Shown: positions 44,706 to 53,240 of the stretch, one piece after another
How positions within the stretch are numbered: the stretch's first letter is position 1
Layout of the letters: the number at the start of each line of letters is the position of its first letter
NCBI GenBank assembly: GCA_963831105.1
Contig: CAWHOS010000008.1
Coordinates: 124,001-188,000 of the forward strand
Source: DATFQI01 sp963831105
Lineage (GTDB): Bacteria > Actinomycetota > Thermoleophilia > Solirubrobacterales > Solirubrobacteraceae
Length of the DNA: 64,000 bases
Direction: 5' to 3'
The notes under the pieces: model-generated
The model's input: the letters and a program-made list of their open reading frames with translations, nothing else
The model's database searches: none
Told to the model about the DNA's origin: nothing
Translations under genes and position numbers: made by a program

Positions 44706-45418
44706 GAGGGGCGGGGCTTGGCGTCGGGCTCGCGGCGGTAGTCCGGCACGAGCCGGTCCCGGTCCGTGACGTCCCCCGCCGCACCCAGCCTGCAGATCTG
44801 GAGTGCGCTGAGAAGGTGTGCGGGGGAACGGTCGTCCGGAACGAGGGCCCCGGCCCGCTCGAGCTGCTCCCTGAAGCGTACCGCCCCGTCCCCGGCGGCC
44901 AGCGGGCCTGCAAGCCGCCCTGCGCCGAGCTTCGCGGCCAGATCCTCCGGCGCGATCGCGATGGCCTCGAGCAACGGCTCGGCGCCCTGCCACGCGGCGG
45001 CGAACACCTCGCCGCGGCGCGCGTCGATGACGGCGAGCACCGGCGCGGCGGGGCGGCCGGCGGTGGCGGCGTGGCCGCCGGCCACGTCGGCCACCTCCGC
45101 GGCACCCCGCGCCAGCGCCTCGAGGCTCGAGACCGCGGCGAGCGGCAGCCCGCGCCCCTGCGCCAGCGCGCGCGCCGTGGCGATCCCGTGCCGCAGCCCG
45201 GTGAAGCCGCCGGGCCCGACGCCGACGGCGATCCGCTCGATGTCGTCCCACCTGGCGCCGGCGCCCTCCAGCGCCGCCTCGACCAGCTCGAGCAGCCGGC
45301 TCGCGTGGCGCGGCCGCTCGCCCGGCGCGGGATCGTCGCGTGCCTCGAACCCCGGGCCGTCCGGCGTCCAGACGGCGGCCGCGGTCGAGGCCGTCGCGGT
45401 GTCGATCCCCAGGATCAC
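44702..45418 (-). CDS. tsaB: tRNA threonylcarbamoyladenosine biosynthesis protein TsaB
   Basis: 238 aa from GTG 45418. ILGIDTATASTAAAVW and VGVGPGGFTGLRHGIATARALAQG are diagnostic; VIDARRGEVFAA follows. TsaB is the inactive paralogue that activates TsaD. GTGA overlap with tsaE upstream and TTGA overlap with rimI downstream. Confidence 0.92.
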   Translation of the reverse strand: MILGIDTATASTAAAVWTPDGPGFEARDDPAPGERPRHASRLLELVEAALEGAGARWDDIERIAVGVGPGGFTGLRHGIATARALAQGRGLPLAAVSSLEALARGAAEVADVAGGHAATAGRPAAPVLAVIDARRGEVFAAAWQGAEPLLEAIAIAPEDLAAKLGAGRLAGPLAAGDGAVRFREQLERAGALVPDDRSPAHLLSALQICRLGAAGDVTDRDRLVPDYRREPDAKPRPS

Positions 45419-45819
45419 GCGATCTCCCGCTCGTCGCCGCCGGCGTGCTCGAGCTGCACATGGCGCTTCACGCGCTCCTGCGGCCAGGCGCCGGGCGCGC
45501 ACTCCGGCCACTCCACGAACGCGATCGTGTCGGGCGCGAAGAACGGGTCGAGCAGGCCGGGGTCCTCTCCGCCCATGCCGCCGAGCCGGTAGAGGTCGAG
45601 GTGCGCGAGCGGCCCGCTCGCCCCCTCGTAGGCCACGCCGACGACGAACGTCGGGCTCGTCACGGGCCCGCTGACGCCGAGCGCGCGCAGCGCGCCGCGC
45701 ACGAACGTCGTCTTGCCGGCCCCGAGCTCGCCGGAGACCAGCACCACGTCGCCGGGCCGCAGCTCGGCCGCGAGCTCCGCGCCCGCGCGCTCCGTCGCCT
45801 CAGCGCTGGTGGTCCGCAC
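45415..45819 (-). CDS. tsaE: tRNA threonylcarbamoyladenosine biosynthesis ATPase TsaE
   Basis: 134 aa from GTG 45819. P-loop GELGAGKTTFVRG, then VTSPTFVVGVAYE, LAHLDLYRL and FVEWPE are family signatures. TsaE hydrolyses ATP to recycle the TsaBD complex. Its first 20 nt overlap the end of the LPxTG protein gene. Confidence 0.93.
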   Translation of the reverse strand: MRTTSAEATERAGAELAAELRPGDVVLVSGELGAGKTTFVRGALRALGVSGPVTSPTFVVGVAYEGASGPLAHLDLYRLGGMGGEDPGLLDPFFAPDTIAFVEWPECAPGAWPQERVKRHVQLEHAGGDEREIA

Positions 45820-46147
45820 GGCGGCGCAGCACGAGGCCGGCGGCGAGCAGCACGGCGCCCGCGAGGGCGGGCCAGCCCGCGTCGGTGCCCGTGCGGGGAA
45901 GCTGCTCGGCCGGTGCGGCCTGCGTCGGCGCCTGGGCGGCGCTCGCGCTCGGCGTGGCCGTGGGGGCCGGCGCGCTGGGCGCGCTCTGGGCGGGCGCGGG
46001 AGTGGCCGTCGCCGTCGGCGCGGGCTCGGACTGCTCGTCGCCGAACGGGTCCTGGTACTGCTCGTCCCCGGCGCCCTGGGCGAGCGCCGCCGACGGCGCC
46101 GCGAGGGCGCACGCGAGGGCCGCGATGCAGAGCAGGAGGCGGGTCAT
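45800..46147 (-). CDS. LPxTG surface protein, small
   Basis: 115 aa. Signal peptide (LLLCIAALACALAAPSAALA), a low-complexity Ala/Pro/Thr middle (PTATATPAPAQSAPSAPAPT), then LPRTG, one hydrophobic helix and a basic tail RRRADHQR: a complete sortase sorting signal. The mature protein would be a short Pro/Thr stalk of about 70 residues. No sortase gene lies in the window. It heads the tsa operon, an unusual place for a wall protein. Confidence 0.8.
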   Translation of the reverse strand: MTRLLLCIAALACALAAPSAALAQGAGDEQYQDPFGDEQSEPAPTATATPAPAQSAPSAPAPTATPSASAAQAPTQAAPAEQLPRTGTDAGWPALAGAVLLAAGLVLRRRADHQR

Positions 46148-46157
46148 CGAGCGCGCC

Positions 46158-46163
46158 AGTGTA
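46158..46163 (-). promoter_or_regulatory. Putative -10 element for the LPxTG-tsa operon
   Basis: TACACT on the minus strand ends 10 nt before ATG 46147. Confidence 0.35.
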
Positions 46164-46171
46164 TCCCCCGC

Positions 46172-46177
46172 TACCGT
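46172..46177 (+). promoter_or_regulatory. Putative leaderless -10 element for the GT4-flippase gene
   Basis: TACCGT ends 9 nt before ATG 46187. Confidence 0.4.
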
Positions 46178-46186
46178 CCTCGCCCG

Positions 46187-48562
46187 ATGGCGGAGGGTCT
46201 GCACATCCTCGTCCTGACCGACCGCGACTGGACGCATCCCCAGGGCGGCGGCACCGGGACCAACCTCTACGGGCAGGTGGCGCGCTGGCTCGCGTGGGGC
46301 CACCGCGTGACCGTCGTCGCGGGCGACTACCCGGGCGCCGTGGAGCGCGAGGAGCCCGCCCCGAACCTGACCGTGCACCGCATGGGCACGCGCCTCACCG
46401 TCTTCCCGCGCGCGGCCCTGGCCTCGCTGCGGCGCGGACTCGCGCGCGAGGCCGACGTCGTGCTCGAGGTCGTCAACGGGATCACCTTCCTGACCCCGCT
46501 GTGGCTGCGGCGCCCGCGCGTCGCGCTGGTGCACCACGTCCACCGCGACCACTACGTCGCCGAGATGGGCCGCCCGGGCGCGCTCGCCGCGCTGCTGGCC
46601 GAGTCGCTCCCGCTGCGGCTGCTCTACCGCGACACGACGTTCCTGACGATCTCGGAGTCCGGCCGCCACGACCTGCTCGATCTCGGGCTGCCCGCCGACC
46701 GGATCCACGTCGCCTACCTCGGCGTCGAGCCGCCGCCGTTCCCGCCGGCCGAGCGCTCCGAGACCCCGCGGCTGCTCTACCTCGGCCGGCTCAAGCAGTA
46801 CAAGCGGATCGAGCTGCTGCTCGACGTCCTCGAGGCGGTCCCGGAGGCCGTCCTGGACATCGCGGGCGAGGGCGATCACCGCGAGGCGCTCGAGGCTGAG
46901 ATCGCCGCGCGCGGGCTCGGCGACCGCGTCGTCATGCACGGGCACGTCTCAGAGGAGCTCAAGGCGGAGCTGCTGTCGCGCTCGTGGGTGAACCTGACGG
47001 CGTCCTCGGCCGAGGGCTGGTGCCTGACGGTGATGGAGGCCGCGATGTACGGCACGCCGAGCGCGGCGCTCGCCGTCGGCGGCCTGCCCGAGTCGATCGA
47101 GGACGGCCGCACGGGGCTGCTGGCCGACGACGGGCCCGGCCTGGTCGAGGCCGTGCGCTCGATCGTGACCGACAGCGAGCTGCGCGAGCGCCTCGGCGAG
47201 ACGGCCCACGACCGCGCCACCGGCTTCACGTGGGAGCGCACGGCGCGGGAGAACCTCGCCGTGCTCGAGCACGAGGCCGTCTCCGAGCGCGCCGGGCTGC
47301 GCGCGTCGATGCGCGGCTCGGAGACGCTCAAGGCCGCCGGCCTCGCGGCCGCGACGCTGGCCTCCAACGCGATCGCGCTGCTGTTCACCGTGCTGTTCGC
47401 CCGGATCCTCGGCGCGGGCGGCTACGGCTCGCTGGCCGCGCTGATCTCGACGTTCCTGATCCTCGCGGTGCCGGGCTCGGCGCTGCAGGTCGTGGTGGCG
47501 CGGGAGGTCGCCACGGGCACGCTGGGGGCGGGCGACCGGCTGGCCTCGACGATCGCGGCCTGGAGGCGGGCGATGCTGCTCGCCCTCGTGTGCGTGACGG
47601 CGGGCTCGGTGCTGCTGCGCGGGCAGATCGCCGACGTGCTCGCCGTCGAGCAGGAGTGGGCCGCCGCCGCGACGCTCTCGACGGGCTGCCTGTGGCTGCT
47701 GCTGTCGATCGAGCGCGGCGCGCTGCAGGGCGTGCACGCCTACCGCGAGGTCGGCTGGTCGATCGTGCTCGAGGCCGGCGGGCGGCTGGTCTCCGGGTTG
47801 GTGCTCGTCGCCGCCGGGCTCGGCGTCACGGGCGCCTACCTCGGCACGCCGGTCTCGATGCTCGTGACCGCGGTCGTGCTCGTCGTGATCGCGCGCCGGA
47901 AGCTCGGGGCAGCCCACGTGACGCACGCCGCCACGCGCCTGCGCGACCTCGTGTCCGGCGCGTGGCCGGCCGTGATCGGGCTGTTCCTCGTCGCCGTCCT
48001 GCAGAACGTCGACGTGATCCTCGTCAAGCGCACGATCGGCGGCGACGCCGCCGGCGCGTACGCGGCCGCCGCGGTCGCCGCCAAGGCGGTCGTCTGGGTG
48101 GCGATCGGGGTCGGGCTCTACCTGCTGCCCGAGGCGACCCGCAAGGCGGGCGCCGGCGAGGACCCGCGCCCGGTGCTGCTGCGCGCGCTCGGGGTCGTCG
48201 CGGTCGTCGCGGTGCCGATGCTGATCGTGTACGCCGTCGCGCCCAAGCTCGTGCTGCGGCTCGCGTTCGGCGAGGAGACGGTGCAGGCGTCGGGCGCGCT
48301 GCTGGTGCTCGGCGTCGCGATGACGCTGCTGGCCGCCGGCTACCTGTGCGTGCAGTACATGCTCGCGCTGCGCGAGATGCGGTTCCTGATCGCGCTCGGC
48401 GTCGCCGCCGCGGCGGAGATCGCCGTGCTGTCGGGCACCGGGCTCTCGAGCATCGTCGGCTTCGCGACCGTCGTGCTGGTGCTCCAGGCGGTCGCGGCGC
48501 TCGCCGTGCTCGCGCTCGGGCTCGCCCGCCGACCCGCCGCGCGCGCGGCCGCCACGGCGTGA
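46187..48562 (+). CDS. Fusion of GT4 glycosyltransferase and Wzx-type flippase
   Basis: 791 aa in one uninterrupted frame. Residues 1 to about 370 are a GT-B, family 4 glycosyltransferase: GGTGTNLYGQVARWLAWGHRVTVVAGD at the start, LYLGRLKQYKRIELLLDVL and the donor-site segment SSAEGWCLTVMEAAMYGTPSAAL. From about 385 to the end there are about twelve hydrophobic helices in the pattern of the MOP/Wzx polysaccharide flippases (ASNAIALLFTVLFARILGAGGYGSLAALISTF). A soluble glycosyltransferase joined to a membrane flippase would couple synthesis and export of a lipid-linked sugar. The sugar is unknown. Confidence 0.85.
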   Translation: MAEGLHILVLTDRDWTHPQGGGTGTNLYGQVARWLAWGHRVTVVAGDYPGAVEREEPAPNLTVHRMGTRLTVFPRAALASLRRGLAREADVVLEVVNGITFLTPLWLRRPRVALVHHVHRDHYVAEMGRPGALAALLAESLPLRLLYRDTTFLTISESGRHDLLDLGLPADRIHVAYLGVEPPPFPPAERSETPRLLYLGRLKQYKRIELLLDVLEAVPEAVLDIAGEGDHREALEAEIAARGLGDRVVMHGHVSEELKAELLSRSWVNLTASSAEGWCLTVMEAAMYGTPSAALAVGGLPESIEDGRTGLLADDGPGLVEAVRSIVTDSELRERLGETAHDRATGFTWERTARENLAVLEHEAVSERAGLRASMRGSETLKAAGLAAATLASNAIALLFTVLFARILGAGGYGSLAALISTFLILAVPGSALQVVVAREVATGTLGAGDRLASTIAAWRRAMLLALVCVTAGSVLLRGQIADVLAVEQEWAAAATLSTGCLWLLLSIERGALQGVHAYREVGWSIVLEAGGRLVSGLVLVAAGLGVTGAYLGTPVSMLVTAVVLVVIARRKLGAAHVTHAATRLRDLVSGAWPAVIGLFLVAVLQNVDVILVKRTIGGDAAGAYAAAAVAAKAVVWVAIGVGLYLLPEATRKAGAGEDPRPVLLRALGVVAVVAVPMLIVYAVAPKLVLRLAFGEETVQASGALLVLGVAMTLLAAGYLCVQYMLALREMRFLIALGVAAAAEIAVLSGTGLSSIVGFATVVLVLQAVAALAVLALGLARRPAARAAATA

Positions 48563-49282
48563 GCGAGGCTCCTCCGGAGGGCTGGCTCACCGCCGCGCAG
48601 GCCGAGCGCCTGCGCACGCGCGCGGCCGCCGCCGGGCCGGGCACGATCGTCGAGATCGGCTCGTTCCGCGGGCGCTCCACGGTCGTGCTCGCGAGTGCCG
48701 CGGCCGACGGTGCGAGCGTCGTCGCGATCGACCCGCACGCGGGCTCGGACCGCGGCCCGCAGGAGATCGGCGCCGACCACGTGCGCGGCGACGCCGACCA
48801 CCAGGCCTTCACCGCCAACCTCGCCGCCGCCGGCGTGGCCGAGCGGGTCCGCCACGTGCGCAAGATGAGCGCCGACGCGCTCGGCGACGTCGAGGGCCCC
48901 CTGGCGCTGCTCTACGTCGACGGCGCCCACCGCTTCGGCCCGGCCCGCGACGACATCGCGCGCTGGGGCGCCCGCGTCGCGCCCGGCGGCACGATGCTCG
49001 TGCACGACTCGTTCTCCTCGATCGGCGTGACCGGCGCGCTGCTGGCCGAGTGCGTCGCCCGCGGCGGCTGGCGCTACGCCGGCCGCACGGGCTCGCTCGC
49101 CGAGTACGTTCGCCTCCCCTCGCCGCTCCGCGGCCGCGAGCGCGCTCCGCGACGCCGCCCGCCAGCTCGCGCAGCTGCCGTGGTTCGCCCGCAACGTGCT
49201 CTTCAAGGTGCTCGTGCTGGCCCGCCTGCGCCCGGTGGCGCACCGTCTCGGCCTGCCCGCCGGGATGCACTGGCCCTACTGA
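48559..49282 (+). CDS. Class I SAM methyltransferase (one frameshift)
   Basis: About 240 aa after correction, from GTG 48559 overlapping the flippase stop. TIVEIGSFRGRSTVVLAS is motif I, LALLYVDGAHRFGPARDDI and GGTMLVHDSFSSIGVTGAL follow, as in Methyltransf_24 proteins of polysaccharide clusters. A +1 shift at the TT at 49109-49110 separates GSLAEYV from SALRDAARQLAQLPWFARNV. Probably modifies the sugar or aglycone handled by the fusion protein. Confidence 0.8.
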
Positions 49283-49313
49283 CGGACCCCTACTCACGCG
49301 CCCGGCGCGCGGT

Positions 49314-49319
49314 TAGTGT
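49314..49319 (+). promoter_or_regulatory. Putative leaderless -10 element for the cupin gene
   Basis: TAGTGT ends 6 nt before ATG 49326. Confidence 0.45.
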
Positions 49320-49325
49320 CGTTCG

Positions 49326-49673
49326 ATGGAAACCATCTCCGGGGCCACCTTCATCTTCGCCGGCGAGCGCGAGCCCGATCTCGTCGGGAACGAGCTGACG
49401 GGCGGGGCCTACCGGGTGCTGGTCGGTCGCGCGCCGGTGGCCGAGGGACCGCCCATGCACACGCACCCCCACACGGACGAGGGGTTCTACGTCGGCGACG
49501 GAGAGATCACCTTCGTCTTCCCCGACCGCGAGGTCGTCGCCGGCCCGGGCACGTTCGTCTTCGTGCCCCGCGGCGTCGTCCACACGGCCAACGTGACCAA
49601 GCCGCTGCAGGGGCTGCTGATCTACTCGCCGGGCGACGCGGAGCACGTCACCCAACCGGTGGACGTCCCGTAG
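49326..49673 (+). CDS. Single-domain cupin
   Basis: 115 aa. PMHTHPHTDEGFYVGDGEITFVF holds the metal-binding HxH and Glu of cupin motif 1, and GTFVFVPRGVVHTANV is motif 2. A small stand-alone cupin, enzyme or binding protein unknown. Confidence 0.85.
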   Translation: METISGATFIFAGEREPDLVGNELTGGAYRVLVGRAPVAEGPPMHTHPHTDEGFYVGDGEITFVFPDREVVAGPGTFVFVPRGVVHTANVTKPLQGLLIYSPGDAEHVTQPVDVP

Positions 49674-49694
49674 CGGCGGGCCGATCCCGGCGGG

Positions 49695-50952
49695 CTAGTC
49701 CGTCAGGTAGCGGGCGACGCCGTGGCTGCCGTAGATCGAGCCGGCGAGCGTCGCATGGCCCGGGGTGAGCGCGATCGCCTCCGCGCTGTCCTCGCCGGTG
49801 CCGAAGTCCGTGCGGGTGGTGCCGAGCACGCGGCCGGAGGGCGTGTAGCGGGCCAGCGCCCAGTCGGAGGGGCCGGTGCCGGGCTCCGTGTAGGCGCGGC
49901 CGGCGACGAGGATGCCGCCGCGGGTCGCGCGCACGGCCCTCGCGTAGCCGCCGAACGGGCCGGGCTGAGGTGCGTACGCGGCGGGCGACGGCGCCGCCGC
50001 GCGAGATCAGGGCGAGCGCCATCTGCGGCCGGCGGCCCTCGATGACCGCGCCGCCGGCGACCGCGAAGCGTCCGCGCGGGGCCGGCGCCAGCGCGTAGGC
50101 GCCGGCGAGGCGGCGGGCGCCGAAGGAGATCAGGCGGTGTCCTCGGCGGCCGAAGGAGCGGTCGAGCCGGCCGTCGCCGCGCAGCCGCGCGAGCCCGAAG
50201 CGGCTGCCGCCGGAGGCGCGCCGCCCGTCGCCCGCGACGATCACCTTGCCGCCGCGCAGCACGACCGCCTCCGCGCTGTCGTTGCCGTAGCCGTGGTCCA
50301 CGATCGCGACGCCGTCGCCCGAGAAGGCCGGGTCCGGGCGCCCGTCTCCCAGCAGCCGGATCACGCAGACCGTCGCGCTGTCCTGGGCGTCGCCGCCGCG
50401 CAGGCGCACGCCCGCCATGACGATCCGGCCGGAGCCGTCGATCGCGACGTCATTCGCCCACGCGGCCTTGAGGTAGAACGGCACGCGCACGACGCCGCCG
50501 GCGCCGAACGACCCGTCCGGGCTGCCGTCCGGATTGAGCCGCATCGCCGCGAAGCAGCGCGCCGTCTCGCAGTCCGTCTCCCCCGCGACGACGATCTTCC
50601 CGTCACGCTGGAGCGCCACGGCACGCGGATCCTCGAAGCTGCCGAGGTCGGCGGCGACGAGCCCGCCCGAGCCGAAGGAGCCGTCGAGCGAGCCGTCCGG
50701 CAGGTAGCGCAGCGCGCCGAAGTAGCGGTTCGATCGCCCGTCGATCACGCTGCCGGTCACCACGATCCGGCCGTCGGGCTGCACCACCACGTCCTCGGCG
50801 CCCTCGGGCAGGTAGTTGTTCGAGGCGTCGCGGATCTCGAGCGTGCGGACCCAGCCCGCGCCGCCGCCGAAGGAGGGGTCCAGGTCACCCGGCGCCGCAG
50901 CGGCGGGCGAGGCCAGCGCGAGCGCCAGCACGATGCTGCCGAGCACCCTCAT
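49695..50952 (-). CDS. Secreted delta-60-repeat protein (one frameshift)
   Basis: About 418 aa after correction, with signal peptide (LGSIVLALALASPAAA). Repeats of about 60 residues carry the pattern DxSFGxGGxV (LDPSFGGGAGWV, LDGSFGSGGLV, PDGSFGAGGVVRV) and QPDGRIVVTG/RDGKIVVAG, the delta-60 beta-propeller repeat. Frame changes +1 near 49970-49985. Probably exported; function unknown. Confidence 0.8.
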
Positions 50953-50984
50953 CCCGCATGGCACGTACCCGCTCTACGGAGCGA

Positions 50985-51914
50985 TCACGCCGCGGCGCGG
51001 TGCTCGCGCGGGCTCACGCCGCGCACGCGCTTGAAGGCCGTCGAGAGCGCGTAGGGGCTGCCGTAGCCGACCTGGCCCGCGACGGAGCCGATCGTCGTCC
51101 CCGGTTCGAGCAGCAGGTCGGCTGCGAGCGCGATCCGCCAGCCGGCGAGGTAGCTCATCGGCGGCTCTCCCACCAGCTCGGTGAAGCGGCGGGCCAGCGC
51201 CGCGCGCGAGACGCCGGCCTCGGCGGCCAGCTCCGCGACCGTCCACGGATGCGCCGGGTCGTCGTGGATCAGTCGCAGCGCGTGCCCGACGACCGGGTCG
51301 GCGTGCGCGCGGTACCAGCCGGGCGCGGCCGCGTCGGGGCGCGAGAACCAGGCGCGCAGGGCGGCGATCAGGAGCAGGTCGAGCAGGCGGTCGAGCACGG
51401 CCTCCTGGCCGGGGGCGTCGCGGACGATCTCCTCGGCGAGCAGCTCGATCAGCGGGCTCTCGAGCGCACCGGCGCGGATCACGGCGACCGGCGGCAACGC
51501 GCGCAGCAGCCGCCCGCCGACCGCGCCGTGGAGCTGGTAGGTGCCGGTCAGCAGCTCGGTGTCGCCGCCGGGCGCGTTGCCCCACGTGCGCACGCCGTGG
51601 TGGCGCATCACGACCTCGCGGCCCTCGGGCGTCACGCAGCGCTGGCCCGGCAGCACGAGCACCTGCGGCTCCGTCTCCGGGGCATCGGCGACGATGTACG
51701 CGTCCGGCCCGCGCAGGAGGCAGACGTCGCCGCGCTCGAGCCGCACCGGCTCGCCGGCATCCGGCACCACCACCGCTCCGCCGCGCACGACGGCCAGGAA
51801 GGTCAGCGGCGCCTCGTCGGCGATCCGCATCGACCACGGGGCGGCGAGCGTCGAGCGCAGCAGGAACGCCCCTCGCGCCCGAGGCCCGTCGAGCAAGCCG
51901 GCGACCGCATCCAT
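50985..51914 (-). CDS. AraC-family regulator with cupin N-terminus
   Basis: 309 aa from ATG 51914. N-terminal cupin-like ligand domain (RIADEAPLTFLAVVRGGAVVV, ERGDVCLLRGPDAYIV), C-terminal double HTH with PWTVAELAAEAGVSRAALARRFTELVG and TIGSVAGQVGYGSPYALSTAFKRVRGVSPREHR. Of the cupin_6 group. It is divergent from the NmrA-DUF1772 pair and is the probable regulator of it. Confidence 0.88.
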   Translation of the reverse strand: MDAVAGLLDGPRARGAFLLRSTLAAPWSMRIADEAPLTFLAVVRGGAVVVPDAGEPVRLERGDVCLLRGPDAYIVADAPETEPQVLVLPGQRCVTPEGREVVMRHHGVRTWGNAPGGDTELLTGTYQLHGAVGGRLLRALPPVAVIRAGALESPLIELLAEEIVRDAPGQEAVLDRLLDLLLIAALRAWFSRPDAAAPGWYRAHADPVVGHALRLIHDDPAHPWTVAELAAEAGVSRAALARRFTELVGEPPMSYLAGWRIALAADLLLEPGTTIGSVAGQVGYGSPYALSTAFKRVRGVSPREHRAAA

Positions 51915-51990
51915 GCCTGTAGACGTTCGCACATGAATCGGCTTGTTTCAACCATGGACCGTCTCAGGGATCCCGCGTTCAATGCCTCTC

Positions 51991-52809
51991 ATGACCTCCC
52001 CCATCCTCATCATCGGCGGCACCGGCAAGACCGGCCGCCGCGTCGCCGCCCGCCTCCAGGAGCGCGGCCTGCCCGTCCGCATCGGCTCCCGCTCCGGCAC
52101 GCCGCCGTTCGACTGGGAGGACCGCGCCACGTGGGCCCCCGCGCTGCAGGGCGCCCGGGCCGCCTACGTCTCCTTCTTCCCCGACCTCGCCGTGCCCGGC
52201 GCGGCCGAGGCGATCGCCGAGCTCGCGCGGGTCGCGGTCGCCGGCGGCACGCGCCGGCTCGTGCTGCTCTCGGGCCGCGGCGAGGAGGAGGCGCAGCGCG
52301 CCGAGCAGGAGCTGATCGCCTCCGGCGCCGACTGGACGATCGTGCGCTGCAGCTGGTTCAGCCAGAACTTCAGCGAGGACCACCTGCGCGACGCGGTGCT
52401 GGCCGGCGAGATCGCGCTGCCGGTCGGCGACGTGCCGGAGCCGTTCGTCGACGCCGACGACATCGCCGACGTCGCCGTGGCCGCGCTCACGGACGACCGC
52501 CACATCGGCGAGCTCTACGAGCTCACCGGGCCGCGGCTGCTCACGTTCGCGGAGGCCGCCGGCGAGATCGGCGCGGCGAGCGGGCGCGACGTGCGGCTCG
52601 CGCAGGTCTCCGAGCAGGAGTACGTGACGGGGCTCGCGGGCCATGGCGTGCCGCCGGACGTCGTCTCGCTGCTGCGCTACCTGCTCACCGTCGTGCTCGA
52701 CGGCCGCAACGCCAGCCTCGCCGACGGCGTGCAGCGCGCGCTCGGGCGCCCGCCGCGCGACTTCAGCGACTACGCCGCGCGGGCCGCGGCCGCGGGGGCC
52801 TGGCGATGA
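51991..52809 (+). CDS. NmrA-like NAD(P)-binding oxidoreductase
   Basis: 272 aa; ATG 51991 preferred, ATG 51982 possible. PILIIGGTGKTGRRVAARLQERG is the dinucleotide motif of the atypical SDR/NmrA group, RRLVLLSGRG and DWTIVRCSWFSQNFSED follow. Many such proteins are ergot-alkaloid-cluster-type reductases; the substrate is unknown. ATGA overlap with the next gene. Confidence 0.85.
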   Translation: MTSPILIIGGTGKTGRRVAARLQERGLPVRIGSRSGTPPFDWEDRATWAPALQGARAAYVSFFPDLAVPGAAEAIAELARVAVAGGTRRLVLLSGRGEEEAQRAEQELIASGADWTIVRCSWFSQNFSEDHLRDAVLAGEIALPVGDVPEPFVDADDIADVAVAALTDDRHIGELYELTGPRLLTFAEAAGEIGAASGRDVRLAQVSEQEYVTGLAGHGVPPDVVSLLRYLLTVVLDGRNASLADGVQRALGRPPRDFSDYAARAAAAGAWR

Positions 52810-53240
52810 CCGCACTGACCCTCGCCACCGCGCTGGCGTGCGCGCTCGCGAGCGGCGCGCTGTTCGCCTTCTCCGCGTTCGTGATGGACGCCCTGGCCCG
52901 CCTGGCGCCCGACGAGGGCATCCGCGCCATGCAGTCGATCAACGTGCGCGCGGTCACCCCGGCGTTCATGACCGCGCTGTTCGCCCCGGCGCTCGCGGCC
53001 GTGGCCGTGGCGGTCCTCGGCGGCGAGCCGCTCGCGATCGCGGGCGCGGCGCTCTACGTGCTCGGGGCGCTCGGCACCACGATCGCCGGCAACGTGCCGC
53101 TCAACGACGCGCTCGCGGGGCTCGACCCCGCGAGCGGCGCCGCGCAGTGGCGCGAGTACGTGCGCCGCTGGACGGCGCTCAACCACGTCCGGGTGGCGGC
53201 CGCTGTGGCCGCGGCGGGGCTGCTCGCCGCGAGCGCCTAG
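52806..53240 (+). CDS. DUF1772 (anthrone oxygenase-like) membrane protein
   Basis: 144 aa with about four helices. The GNVPLNDALAGLDP motif is characteristic of DUF1772; an Asn/Asp-rich loop and VRRWTALNHVRV complete the pattern. Family members include anthrone oxygenases, and they are often coupled with NmrA-like genes as here. Convergent overlap of 4 nt with DUF899. Confidence 0.85.
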   Translation: MTALTLATALACALASGALFAFSAFVMDALARLAPDEGIRAMQSINVRAVTPAFMTALFAPALAAVAVAVLGGEPLAIAGAALYVLGALGTTIAGNVPLNDALAGLDPASGAAQWREYVRRWTALNHVRVAAAVAAAGLLAASA

